64,000 bases of DNA. Source: Chryseobacterium luquanense. Its GTDB lineage: Bacteria; Bacteroidota; Bacteroidia; Flavobacteriales; Weeksellaceae. Both the position numbers and the translations under genes were made by a program. Shown here piece after piece: positions 9,046 to 19,111 of the stretch (its first letter is position 1; each line of letters starts with the position of its first letter). Where the stretch lies: NCBI RefSeq assembly GCF_026460945.1, contig NZ_JAOVZV010000005.1, forward strand, positions 119,528 through 183,527, written 5' to 3'. The notes beneath the pieces were generated by a model. The model was not told where the DNA came from. It searched no databases and was given only the letters and a program-made list of their open reading frames with translations.

Positions 9046-9990
9046 ATGTTACTTAGCATTGACCACACTCTAATATCTACTCAAAATGTAGATATTATTT
9101 ATCTATGCCTTCAAAGCATTAATAAAAACAAAAAATTCAATCAGATAAAAACCAAGAAAGAATGGAAAGGTTACATAATTTTTCATAACATCGACGGTAT
9201 TACAGCGTATTTTCGTGTTAACAGATTTAAACAATCTGATCGTTTATGTATTGCATTTAGCCCACATAAATTATATAATAAAGGCGTACACAATGCTAAC
9301 AATATTTCATTTTTCAAGTTGCAGCAATGCATGATTTCTACTTTATGGAATTTGGGCTTAGGCAAAGATAAAATCCCGTACTTTAAAATTTCATCAATTG
9401 AATTGGGTGTAAATTTTGAAGTCATGAGAGATCCTTATTTTATTCTAGATTCAGCAATTATGATAGGAACTTACTTTTTTGAGAACACAGAATATAAGCA
9501 CTATAAAGTAGCACACAATACAAATCACAAATATTTAAAACATAAACTTTATATTAAATCCGAACAAATTGTTACAAGTAAACAAAGAAATTTTGCAGAA
9601 CTTGGATATTGTTCAAAAAATATTATGAGATTTGAAGTAAAAATTGAGAGAACAGAAAAAATTAAATTTTTTGACTTTAAAAATCTGCAAAATTTATTTC
9701 TACCAACGACGGAAAACATTTTTAAACAATTTCTTGCAGAAAAATTTAAGACTATTTTCTTTTTTTCAATCAAATCTTTGGATAGGCGTAAACTTAAAAA
9801 GACTCCCCAGACAAGATTTTATCATCAAGCAGAAGTTCCCAAATACTGGAAAACATTAAGTGCAGCGCAACGAGGGAATAAAAGAAAATTTTATGATGCA
9901 TTGCCCAAATCTTTTGACCTTAATATAGAAATGCAAAATTGCTTCCCTTTTAAAGATCATAAAATTCTTGATTTTCCGACCATCCTTTAA
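9046..9990 (+). CDS. Rep-like protein, possible rolling-circle replication initiator
   Basis: A 314-residue basic, AT-rich gene product. Segments SSIELGVNFEV and KNIMRFEVKIER recall the replication-initiator proteins of filamentous phages and related elements (gene II/X type), where a strand of similar form precedes the catalytic region. I cannot identify the HUH and Tyr motifs with certainty. Together with the integrase and HTH gene it forms a plausible integration and replication module. It may equally be an uncharacterised mobile-element protein. Confidence 0.45.
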   Translation: MLLSIDHTLISTQNVDIIYLCLQSINKNKKFNQIKTKKEWKGYIIFHNIDGITAYFRVNRFKQSDRLCIAFSPHKLYNKGVHNANNISFFKLQQCMISTLWNLGLGKDKIPYFKISSIELGVNFEVMRDPYFILDSAIMIGTYFFENTEYKHYKVAHNTNHKYLKHKLYIKSEQIVTSKQRNFAELGYCSKNIMRFEVKIERTEKIKFFDFKNLQNLFLPTTENIFKQFLAEKFKTIFFFSIKSLDRRKLKKTPQTRFYHQAEVPKYWKTLSAAQRGNKRKFYDALPKSFDLNIEMQNCFPFKDHKILDFPTIL

Positions 9991-10939
9991 TATTAATAAT
10001 TTAGATATTTTTTCACTTTTAGATATTTGAAAACCAAATTTTTAATAAGCTTGTTATTATTGATATAGGAATATTAAGAATATTATCATGAAACAATGTT
10101 ACCGTATTCACATTTAATAATAAATGGCCTTTTATTAATTTTTTTGAGCGTAATTAATATAATATGATGTTTCGGGAAGTTTTAATGGTGAAATATAGAA
10201 ACAAATGTATGGATAAGCACATTTTAGACCTTTTTAATGCAAAATATTGGTGATTTAGTATATATCTCCCATATGATAGGATGTTTGTAAGATACGTGTA
10301 TTGAACCAGCAGTTTGGCAGAGCCTCTACATCAAATATTTTTCTATAGTTACTAGCTGCCATAAGATTTAGATTCTGATAATCGCTCATTTAGTTTCGTT
10401 TTCGTCAGGAAAACGAAACCAGCAGAACAGCACACAAGCGCACAGGATCAAGCCCAATAAAATCGACTTTCAAATTTGAAAACGAAACCGCCAAAAGGAA
10501 AGGGGGGAGGGTAAAATTAAAAATTATTTGGATATATTTATTTTACTTAGCTTTATTAGGATACTAAGCCTAATACTTTATCACTTAGAATTTTAATATT
10601 GAAATATGTTTATACGAAAGTTAAAAGAATTGAAAACATTTTTATCATCAATTTTTTTATTAATTTTAATACAATAAACAGTAGCATTTGTGGGTCTTTT
10701 TTCTGATTTACTTTCGACACATCCATCCTATATTGCGACAGTGACTTTTTCTTCGTCTGTAACTAGATAAGTCCATTTAAAAACACACTCTTAAATCTAA
10801 AATATATTTTGATTTAGAGTTAAGGACCGATCGTCCATCAAAGAAGATTCCAATTATTCTTATTTTATGTCCTACGTGCAAAGCTCAGTTGAGCAAATTC
10901 AAATAAAATAATAACAATCATACTTCTATGATTTACAAT
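9991..10939. other. Gene-poor island segment of about 950 bases with a strong hairpin
   Basis: No convincing reading frame in either strand; the best forms only very short peptides. It holds a perfect 11-bp inverted repeat at 10393-10419 (GTTTCGTTTTC, loop GTCAG) and a third copy of GAAAACGAAACC at 10478-10489, then a purine run ending in ggggggaggg. It lies between the Rep-like gene and the RHS operon end. It could hold a replication or transfer origin, but nothing proves that. Confidence 0.5.
10393..10419. repeat. Perfect 11-bp inverted repeat
   Basis: GTTTCGTTTTC / GAAAACGAAAC around a five-base loop. There is no T-run after it and no gene directly upstream, so it is not an ordinary terminator. 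GAAAACGAAACC occurs again at 10478-10489. Confidence 0.7.
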
Positions 10940-10979
10940 AAAAAAACAACTCCTGCTTTGAAGTAGGAGTTGTTTTTTT
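10940..10979 (-). terminator. Terminator of the RHS operon
   Basis: CAACTCCT and AGGAGTTG form the stem, flanked by A7 and T7 runs, overlapping the stop of the small membrane protein gene at 10978. Confidence 0.85.
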
Positions 10980-11265
10980 ATTGTTTTTTACTAGCCGCTA
11001 AATACACCCAATATAAAAAAAACAAAATATTTATTATTAATAAAATTTGATTTACTTTTTCATATAGAATGATTTTTTCCTTTTCTTTTTCTATATTGAC
11101 TATATCTTTTTCATATTCTAATTTAGTAATTCTCCCTTGTTCATAAAAATATTCAGCATTTAATTCAGCGTCAGAAATACTGTATTTCGAAATAGCTTTA
11201 AAATTATAAAACTGATATATTGTAGCAATTAAAAGTACAATATTTATAATCTTGAGGATTTTCAT
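10978..11265 (-). CDS. Small two-helix membrane protein, candidate immunity protein of the RHS toxin
   Basis: A 95-residue protein with a hydrophobic helix at about 5-24, a charged middle (YEKDIVNIEKEKEKII) and a second helix at about 72-90. It starts three bases after the RHS stop, the place where the cognate immunity gene of a polymorphic toxin is usually found. I recognise no family. A membrane immunity protein would fit a toxin acting at the envelope. The immunity role rests only on position. Confidence 0.7.
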   Translation of the reverse strand: MKILKIINIVLLIATIYQFYNFKAISKYSISDAELNAEYFYEQGRITKLEYEKDIVNIEKEKEKIILYEKVNQILLIINILFFLYWVYLAASKKQ

Positions 11266-11268
11266 GAT

Positions 11269-14200
11269 CTAAAATTTTGAATCAATTATTAATTCTTGTG
11301 TTTGAAAAAATCTTTCAGTTTTATCTAATGGGGGAGCAAAAGTTTGGATATAGGCCTTCGGATCATTTATCCACGGTAATGTACTAAATCCACCTGCTTT
11401 TAAACTATTCCAAACAGTTGTTGAGCAATTCTGACCTACTAAAGAGTAAGTATTTATACTTCTACCCCCATTTTTCAGCGATGTCCCACCATCATACAAC
11501 TTATTATAATAATTACTTATATTTTTGGCATTAACTCCTGATATTTTATATACTCTACTTGGACTTTTTGCTAATCGCTTTTCTAAATATGAAATTCCTT
11601 CTTTCATTAAAACACCATCACCTACTGGCCCGTATCCTCCCATACTTGGAGAATATGATCCATTATATCTTCCATAAGAAAAAACTTCACCATCTATTTT
11701 CATATAAACGTGCCCTAATCCATCAGTTTCAACAATTACGAATGTTCCTTTATCATTTGCTTTAAAACTACTTGTTACCTCTGTTGCTTTTGGTCCACCA
11801 AATAATTTACTTGTGCCCATATGCCCTACGTGATTTAGTCCGCTAGTGATAATTCCTTGCCTAAAACCTTGCCAGAAGTTACCTCCTGCAATAGTAGAAG
11901 AAATTCCTCCAGATAAACCTCCCGCCGTAATCATAGTTACTTTTATTAAATCTCCTTTTCCGAAGCTATTTTGAGAAATCCAATTACGATTGGCATCTTG
12001 CATGGCACCTGATCCGCTAAAATTAGTTCCTAAAGCCTGAATTCCGCTTGAGATAATAGAAGAAACGGCACCGGATAAAAATCCAGAAGAAAAATCACCT
12101 GTTTCTAATGAAGACATAATCCCTGCCGAAACAGAATGCATGCCTGCCTGTAAAGCAGCCTTACCTACAAAACTAACCGCTGCGCTTGATGCAACGGACC
12201 CAATTCCAAAACTTACTGCTCCCATTACTGCTCCTGTTGTAGCAGCTTTTCCTAATCCATACCAAACGGGAACACCTTGTATGGAATTCATAATCATTTT
12301 GGTAGTCACAGCAACAGCAACAGCTATAATAAGTGCAGCAGTAAAAGATATTGGTTCATTGCCATCAATATCAATATAAAGTAATGGATTATTATACACA
12401 TATCCAAACCGGTCATAACTCTGTGTATTATATGGATCTGAAACTAGATTATCCGGACTTAAAAACTTTCTCAGAATAGGATCGTAGATACGAGCATTCA
12501 TATTTATCAACCCAACAGTCTGTAAATGTTCATGTCCTGTAAAGCCTCTATCTAAAAATAAATGAATATGTCTCAGTTGCTCAACATTCGTCAATGTCTG
12601 GCCATTAGATTGAACCAAACCTTTTAAATTTCCCCAAGCATCAAAAAATCTTTTCTCTTCAATTAACCCATTCGTTTTAGTAATTGCCAAAATACTTCCA
12701 AGATTATCTCTATGTAAGAAAAAGTTTTCTTTTTCTGCTAATGAGCCACTATTTAAAACCTCTTTCTTAATATAATTGGCATTGTACGGATCTCCAGTTA
12801 CATATGTAATAATTTGTGTTGTTCCATTATTATTTTTTGTAATTTCTACAGCAAAATCTGAGGAATAAAATTTTTCTTGGCCAGTAACCGAAGATTTCAT
12901 TGAGTATCGAGACTCTAATAAATTATACTCAAAACTTAAGTTGTCTTTACCAGCTAATACAATGGTATTAGGACTTTTAAAAGCATTATAAGTAATTGTT
13001 GCAAAACCTCGTTGTGAACTTAGACTTTGTCCATTAGTATTAAAATTTATTCCTTGTAACTTATAATCTGTTTCGTTATAATTATAGTTTCCTAATTCAG
13101 TGTTAGAAGTAATTCTCCCCCTTTTATCATAAGAATATTCATTCGTTAAAGTTCCGTTAACAGCTTCTGAAAGAAGACGGTTAAGTTTGTCATAAGTAAA
13201 ATCTTCTTTTTTTCCGAAAGAGTTATTTCTTCTCCAGTTCAAAACTCCTTTATTTACATCATAATTATAATCTATATCTAATGCAATAGTGCCATTATTA
13301 GTATTTTGATGTTTTATATTATACAGAGAAAAATCATTCGGATTATACTGGTTTGTGAGTGTATAACCATTTCCATACTCCATCTGTGTATCTTGTCCTC
13401 TTGCATTAGCAGCTGTAAGATGCCAAATCATTGCTCCCGTTTCATTATTATTCTGCTGAATTAGAATTCCATTATCATCGTAAATGTTTTTAATGGATGA
13501 TGTGGAAGTATAAATATTAGGAATAACAGTTATAATATTTGCAATATCAGCTCTTCCAAAATTATCATATGTTGTATTAGACGTATATATAAAGTCAGGA
13601 GTCTCTTCTTTTTTACTAATAATACGATAATACTGATCGTACAAGGTTGTATAAGTAAAGCTTTTTCCGTTACTCACCCCGAAGATAGTTTCTGGTAGTT
13701 TAGTTAGACCATTATAGGTATATGTTTTCTCAATACTAGTATTTTCAGCAGGAGTGTTACCACTTATTTTTTCAGTAAGAGGTCGACCTAAATTATCATA
13801 GGTGTATAGAGTATATCCTTTAGGATTGGTTTCTTTGACCAGCCTGTTTAGATTATCATATTCGTAAGTAAATATTCCTGCTGAGGGATCAGTCATTTTT
13901 GTTTTATTACCCCAGCCATCTATCTCGAAAGTAGTTTTTATTCCTTCGTAATTTGTTTCCTTTAAAGAACCATTAGGAAAGTATGAATATGAAATAACAC
14001 CTCCATGATCCTGTTGTCTGATTACATGCCCCATTGCATCGAGCGTCTTTGATGTTTTTTTATAACCATCATCTACGGTAACTTTCATCCCTTCATAGCA
14101 AGTTGTAATTACCTTGCCTGTAAAAGCAATGTTTTTCACAGGACGATTAAACTCATCATACTCTATGGCATTCCATTTTGCTGGCTCACCTTCAAAAAAA

Positions 14201-17200
14201 GATTCAGATGTTTTGATTTGCTTTCCAAAAATATCATATTCTTTTTTAGACAAAATCCATTTTCCATTAATAGATTGCTCATTGGATTGAATTTCTCTGT
14301 TAAATTTATCAAAAGTAGCAATAGTCTCTATCCCACCATCTCTTTTGCTATGAAGGTTATAAACACCTCCAGATGTGGGCTCAGCAACAGATTTCCAGAT
14401 AGTTGTTTTTTTACCAAGGAAATCGGTAATCTCGTCAATATTACCCCAATCATCGTAATGATAGGATGTAGTTAAGCCTAAAGATGAAATTTCTGAAGTA
14501 GGACGTCCTAAGTTATTGATATTTGATGTTGAGATTAATCCATCTGGAGTGGTAGTTTTGTTAATAAATCTATGAGTTCCATCGTACTCGTACATTGTAA
14601 TCTGGGACGCAATATTTCCAGTTGAAAGAGTTTCTGTTTTAATATTTCCGAATGAATCATATGTATAGGAAGTTGTTACAGGCGAGTTACTACTTTGATT
14701 ACCATATTTTCTTGCTTCAGATAAACTTCCGTCTGAATGGTAGTCTGATTCATTTCTAGTATGAAATGATAGACCATCTTTGTATGTAATAGTCTCTGAT
14801 GTAGCTATCTTGCCATAAAAATAATGATCACCATTAGAAAATTCTGGCTTGTAAGTATATTTCGAAATTGAAGATCCCTCTCCATTAAAATCTGTGTAAA
14901 CTGTTTTTAATCTGAGATCATTTGTTTGATCATATTCATAGTTTTTTGAAATTGTAATTTTTTTAAGATAATCTTTTGTAAGTTCCTCAGTAGCCAATAT
15001 CAAATATTGGTGATTGCCCTTATCAAACTTAGCATTGGCATTAGTACTCTCTGTTAGAAAAATATTTAACCCACCGTAGGTACTCTTAACAACTGCATTA
15101 TCATAGATAGGATCTCTTGTAGTTATACTCCAAAAAACAGCTTTCGCTGGATTTTTATTTATGTACTTTCCGTTTTTAAATTCGGATTCATAAGCATCAC
15201 TGTTATATGTTTTTTGAAAACCTAAGAATCCTTTTCCAAATAGATTTTGTGTTGCATTTTCATATCTATATTCTTTAGTAATAGCTTTATTGTCAAATAT
15301 GGTATGAATTTTGCTAGCTAAATAAGTTGTTCCATTGTTATTGTGGACGTAAAAGGGATAACTTAGTTCTCCATTTCCTTTGTTACGAATGTAACACCTT
15401 TCGACATCCGTATTAGTGTCACTTGTCATTGGTCTATAGTCAACCAACTGATCTACTCCAGAACCATTAATAACTTTTCTTATCAATTTTTCATTGAACG
15501 AATCATTATCAATCGTAAATGAGATATCTTTTTTTGTAAAAAGATCTGAAATTACTAGACTGGATTTGTATGTATTTAGCTGATTGAAATCGGTTGCTTC
15601 TAACGGAATCGCAAAAGGTGATATTAAATCATTAGTAAGCGGAATTACAGTGTTGGATGTTAATAAATTAACATTCCCCTGCACATCCGTTTTCGTTTCA
15701 TGAAAATATATCTTATTTGCAAATTGAGCTACGGAGTGACTGACAGGGAAGGTTTGATTTGTCAACAAAACTAACACATTTTGAATCTCCGCAAGATTTA
15801 ATTGTTTCGTATCACTGTATTTTACTTTTCCAAATTTACTAAAGGAAATTAGATCTGTTTTTCCGTCCTGATTAAAATCAGTAGGGATAATAGTTGTAGC
15901 CCCATAGGAGGTATAATCATATACCACTTCAGGTCCCGACCATAATTTTTGCCAAAAAGATCCTCCTGCTTTGGCATATGTTTTTTGGGAGGGACATATA
16001 TAAGCAAGATGCTGAGATGTGAAATCTTTAGTTGTTGCAATAAAACCAGTTCCAGTACTAATATATTGCCACCAAAGCTGTTGTTCAGTTTCCATTCTTT
16101 TAACAACAGCAGCCGTGCTATTATCTTGGTCTATATAATAGATTTTTTTTGGTGTTATAAAATCTGTTAAACCATCACCATTAAAATCTCCAAAGATTAT
16201 AGGTGTGGACCTTTTAGTATATTCATTATGTTCAAAATCAGGTAATGCGACATGTAGAAGGTTTTGTAAAGCAACCAATTTCTTACCAATGTTATCAATT
16301 TTATAAATAGAGTATTTATTACCGTCTAAAAACATTATTTCTGGGATACCATCTCCATCTAATTCAATTTGATGTATACTTGTGAAGGATAAATACAATG
16401 AACTTGCTGGTGCACTATTAATTGGTACTTCCAACTCAATTGTTTCTGTAGATGAACCTAATGTTTTTCCAATCTCGTACATAAGAGCTTTAGTAGGAGA
16501 ATATGCTGTTGCAGGTATAAAATGAATTAAATCAGTTAATCCATCATTATTAAAATCTCCAGAAATGTAGGGGTCAGAATTTTGAGACAAATTTAATGTA
16601 TATTCACCTGTTATTACATTCCAATTCCATGTGCCATTACCTTGAAATGCAGTGTCAACTATTCTGCTTTCCATTGTCATTAAATCCACAATTTGTAATT
16701 TTGCATAAAGACCTGTATGTGCAATAAAAAGTTTATCCCGATCATTCAATCGGCCATCATTAGATAATGCTTTTCCAACAATTAATTTCGCTCCAACTTC
16801 AATAGGAATCTGTATTTTCCCAGCTTGTGAACTCATTAAAGAAAATGATCCATCCACTCCCTTAGCTATGTAACAAGTAGAAATTTTCCCATTCCCAAAA
16901 AAATTTCCAGCTACAATATCTCCTAATTCTTTAGTGTTTTGAAGAAACCCAGCATTACTATCAATTTTCTTTTCAACAGTTCCGGTGGTAACTCCTAGGT
17001 TATAGTCGAATTCTAATGGCTTTAACTTTTTACCATCAATATTCTCAACTTCGATTTTACGTATTCTCTCAATTGTATTACTGTAAATTAAATCGTGCGT
17101 TAAGACATATTTCCTAAAAAGACCATTATTTGTAGAACTACTAGAAATCCTTTCTAGAACGTGCTTGTTAACAAATTTGATACCATTACGGTAGGCCTCA

Positions 17201-17907
17201 GTTGGAGTCTGACGTGTTTTATATTCAAAATTGATATTGAAAGAATTTCCTTCTCCATATGAAATTTTAGTTACTTTTGGAACGAAATTATCAACTTGAT
17301 AAGTGTATTGGATTGCATTACCATAAGAGTCTTGAAAAAGTGATATGTAGTATTGTCCTGTCGTTAACTCTTTATATTTTGCTATCTTTCCATCTGTATA
17401 TTTTACAATAAATTGAAATTCACCCGATGTAACCTTTGTAATTTTAATTTTTGAAAATTTTTCAGTTACGAAATTATTAGCATCGTTCTGAATGAGTCTT
17501 TGACCATCTAAATAATAAGGATCATCATCATTAAATTGAGTACCCAAAGTAATACCATCAATTTCTTTGCTTTTACCTCCTCTTGATATTGTCGATAGTC
17601 CAACAATATTCCAGCCCCAACCCGCCATTCCATTTCCTGATTGGCTATTATAAGCAAGCGAAATATTTGGTTGAAAATTATTAATCCCTGAATGAATTTC
17701 GATAGGAAGCATATAGGTCATTGCACCAGACTCACTAACATTCATCTCTGCTTTAATAGTAGGAGTTAAAATTTCTTCTGGAGTTAGTAGCTTTTGCGAT
17801 ATTGAAGAGTGCCCTGAAGTATTATATTCAAAAGGAATACGAGAAGTTTCTTGCGACTTGAAAATACCAGCTACGAAAAATAGAGTAAAAAATATAGATT
17901 TTTTCAT
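11269..17907 (-). CDS. SpvB/VCBS/RHS-repeat polymorphic toxin
   Basis: A 2212-residue secreted RHS protein. A signal peptide covers residues 1-19. An SpvB-like domain follows (about 35-160; GAMTYMLPIEIHSG, AYNSQSGNGMAGWGW), then FG-GAP/VCBS calcium-type repeats (GDFNNDGLTDL, GDFNGDGLTDF, TDFNQDGKTDL). Many YD repeats follow (YEYDNLNRLVKE, YTYDNLGRPLTE). The RHS core ends near residues 1800-1850 (ARIYDPILRKFLSPDNLV). Next is an Ala/Gly-rich hydrophobic stretch and a variable C-terminus (about 2030-2212). There His in GLGHVYMKIDGE (about 2063) precedes Cys in GQNCSTTVWN (about 2159), the order of circularly permuted papain-like (NlpC/P60, LRAT-type) enzymes. It is third in an operon with a TPR gene and a T9SS-tagged gene. 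Confidence 0.93.
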   Translation of the reverse strand: MKKSIFFTLFFVAGIFKSQETSRIPFEYNTSGHSSISQKLLTPEEILTPTIKAEMNVSESGAMTYMLPIEIHSGINNFQPNISLAYNSQSGNGMAGWGWNIVGLSTISRGGKSKEIDGITLGTQFNDDDPYYLDGQRLIQNDANNFVTEKFSKIKITKVTSGEFQFIVKYTDGKIAKYKELTTGQYYISLFQDSYGNAIQYTYQVDNFVPKVTKISYGEGNSFNINFEYKTRQTPTEAYRNGIKFVNKHVLERISSSSTNNGLFRKYVLTHDLIYSNTIERIRKIEVENIDGKKLKPLEFDYNLGVTTGTVEKKIDSNAGFLQNTKELGDIVAGNFFGNGKISTCYIAKGVDGSFSLMSSQAGKIQIPIEVGAKLIVGKALSNDGRLNDRDKLFIAHTGLYAKLQIVDLMTMESRIVDTAFQGNGTWNWNVITGEYTLNLSQNSDPYISGDFNNDGLTDLIHFIPATAYSPTKALMYEIGKTLGSSTETIELEVPINSAPASSLYLSFTSIHQIELDGDGIPEIMFLDGNKYSIYKIDNIGKKLVALQNLLHVALPDFEHNEYTKRSTPIIFGDFNGDGLTDFITPKKIYYIDQDNSTAAVVKRMETEQQLWWQYISTGTGFIATTKDFTSQHLAYICPSQKTYAKAGGSFWQKLWSGPEVVYDYTSYGATTIIPTDFNQDGKTDLISFSKFGKVKYSDTKQLNLAEIQNVLVLLTNQTFPVSHSVAQFANKIYFHETKTDVQGNVNLLTSNTVIPLTNDLISPFAIPLEATDFNQLNTYKSSLVISDLFTKKDISFTIDNDSFNEKLIRKVINGSGVDQLVDYRPMTSDTNTDVERCYIRNKGNGELSYPFYVHNNNGTTYLASKIHTIFDNKAITKEYRYENATQNLFGKGFLGFQKTYNSDAYESEFKNGKYINKNPAKAVFWSITTRDPIYDNAVVKSTYGGLNIFLTESTNANAKFDKGNHQYLILATEELTKDYLKKITISKNYEYDQTNDLRLKTVYTDFNGEGSSISKYTYKPEFSNGDHYFYGKIATSETITYKDGLSFHTRNESDYHSDGSLSEARKYGNQSSNSPVTTSYTYDSFGNIKTETLSTGNIASQITMYEYDGTHRFINKTTTPDGLISTSNINNLGRPTSEISSLGLTTSYHYDDWGNIDEITDFLGKKTTIWKSVAEPTSGGVYNLHSKRDGGIETIATFDKFNREIQSNEQSINGKWILSKKEYDIFGKQIKTSESFFEGEPAKWNAIEYDEFNRPVKNIAFTGKVITTCYEGMKVTVDDGYKKTSKTLDAMGHVIRQQDHGGVISYSYFPNGSLKETNYEGIKTTFEIDGWGNKTKMTDPSAGIFTYEYDNLNRLVKETNPKGYTLYTYDNLGRPLTEKISGNTPAENTSIEKTYTYNGLTKLPETIFGVSNGKSFTYTTLYDQYYRIISKKEETPDFIYTSNTTYDNFGRADIANIITVIPNIYTSTSSIKNIYDDNGILIQQNNNETGAMIWHLTAANARGQDTQMEYGNGYTLTNQYNPNDFSLYNIKHQNTNNGTIALDIDYNYDVNKGVLNWRRNNSFGKKEDFTYDKLNRLLSEAVNGTLTNEYSYDKRGRITSNTELGNYNYNETDYKLQGINFNTNGQSLSSQRGFATITYNAFKSPNTIVLAGKDNLSFEYNLLESRYSMKSSVTGQEKFYSSDFAVEITKNNNGTTQIITYVTGDPYNANYIKKEVLNSGSLAEKENFFLHRDNLGSILAITKTNGLIEEKRFFDAWGNLKGLVQSNGQTLTNVEQLRHIHLFLDRGFTGHEHLQTVGLINMNARIYDPILRKFLSPDNLVSDPYNTQSYDRFGYVYNNPLLYIDIDGNEPISFTAALIIAVAVAVTTKMIMNSIQGVPVWYGLGKAATTGAVMGAVSFGIGSVASSAAVSFVGKAALQAGMHSVSAGIMSSLETGDFSSGFLSGAVSSIISSGIQALGTNFSGSGAMQDANRNWISQNSFGKGDLIKVTMITAGGLSGGISSTIAGGNFWQGFRQGIITSGLNHVGHMGTSKLFGGPKATEVTSSFKANDKGTFVIVETDGLGHVYMKIDGEVFSYGRYNGSYSPSMGGYGPVGDGVLMKEGISYLEKRLAKSPSRVYKISGVNAKNISNYYNKLYDGGTSLKNGGRSINTYSLVGQNCSTTVWNSLKAGGFSTLPWINDPKAYIQTFAPPLDKTERFFQTQELIIDSKF

Positions 17908-17908
17908 T

Positions 17909-19111
17909 TTACCACTTTAAAATGTTTTTAGAAATGACTTGCCCAGTTGTAAGAACAAAATTTGCAACAAATGCTCCAGGAAGTTGATTTTGAAGATTGA
18001 ATGTTGTAGTGTTAACACCTTGCCCGGGAGCAAAACCGTAAACAGTTGTCGCTGAAGAATTAAAAACCTGGACATTGTTGATTTTGTTTAAGGCTGGCCC
18101 GCTCCAACTCATTGTAACATTGTAAGAGTCTGAGGCTTTTGTCGGGTTAGGAGATATCACAATGCTATTTTTAATTGCATTCAATTCATCAGCTGTTAAT
18201 CCATTGGGTTCACCAGGAATAATTAATTGGTCTGAACAGTTATAACTTGATATCACATTTCCTGATGAATCAAAATTAAAACATTTAGTTTCATTGCTTA
18301 ATTCACCTTTTTTTGAATTTTGAAAGACCTTCTCAATATTGATCGGACATACATTGTTGATAAGATTGGATGCATTGCTATCCCAATTTAGATAAGCATA
18401 GTAATTTTGAAAATTATCTTTTACTAAATCGGCATAACTTTGTGTTGGAGGAACAAAATTTGCTTGAAGTGGATTTGGTGTGGCCTCGTAATTATACAAA
18501 TCATAGCCATTTGGCTGAACATTTGGATCAATTGTCGACATAGGGTCAGGATGATATTGTATCGATTTTACAGAATAGAATTGAGAGGGGTTACTTGTCA
18601 AATTTGGAAGGAAATTAGGAGATGGATCATTTCTGAAATCCCACATAACTTGCCAAGTATCAACAAACTTTTGCCCACCAACAGTATAACCTAATGTGAC
18701 TTTATCTTTTTTATTTCTAAGAAGAATCTGGTCTTGATAAATTATTTGATTTTCTTTTCCGAATGTTGGAGTAAAATGGTCTGAAAAAGTCGTAGTATGG
18801 TAGGGCAATCTGCTATAAGCAATCACCATAAATTCATTCTTCTTAATGATTTTATGTGGTAGCCAAAAAATACCTTGTAAGTCTTTAATATACCAGTCCT
18901 TAAGATTGAGATCTGAATCGCTGTAATTATATATCTCAATAAACTCACCTCGATGGTGCTTAATTGCGTCAACATAACCATTTAAATCATTTCCAAATCG
19001 GAGTTTTTCGTTAAAAGGTGTATCATAATAAACTTCAGTAATAGCTATTTGAGAATACAATAATCCACTTACCGACAAACATGCTAAAAAATAAAATGGT
19101 TTTAATTTCAT
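17909..19111 (-). CDS. Lamin-tail-domain protein with T9SS type A sorting signal
   Basis: A 400-residue secreted protein with a signal peptide ending at YSQ. A lamin-tail-like domain spans about 21-130 (ITEVYYDTP, GEFIEIYNYSDSDLNLKDWYIKD). The C-terminus (about 315-400; SPNPTKASDSYNV, LPGAFVANFVLTTGQVISKN) has the form of a type A T9SS sorting domain. Its ATG overlaps the stop of the TPR gene (ATGA), and only one base separates it from the RHS start. It may be a surface partner or delivery aid of the RHS toxin; that is inference. Confidence 0.88.
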   Translation of the reverse strand: MKLKPFYFLACLSVSGLLYSQIAITEVYYDTPFNEKLRFGNDLNGYVDAIKHHRGEFIEIYNYSDSDLNLKDWYIKDLQGIFWLPHKIIKKNEFMVIAYSRLPYHTTTFSDHFTPTFGKENQIIYQDQILLRNKKDKVTLGYTVGGQKFVDTWQVMWDFRNDPSPNFLPNLTSNPSQFYSVKSIQYHPDPMSTIDPNVQPNGYDLYNYEATPNPLQANFVPPTQSYADLVKDNFQNYYAYLNWDSNASNLINNVCPINIEKVFQNSKKGELSNETKCFNFDSSGNVISSYNCSDQLIIPGEPNGLTADELNAIKNSIVISPNPTKASDSYNVTMSWSGPALNKINNVQVFNSSATTVYGFAPGQGVNTTTFNLQNQLPGAFVANFVLTTGQVISKNILKW

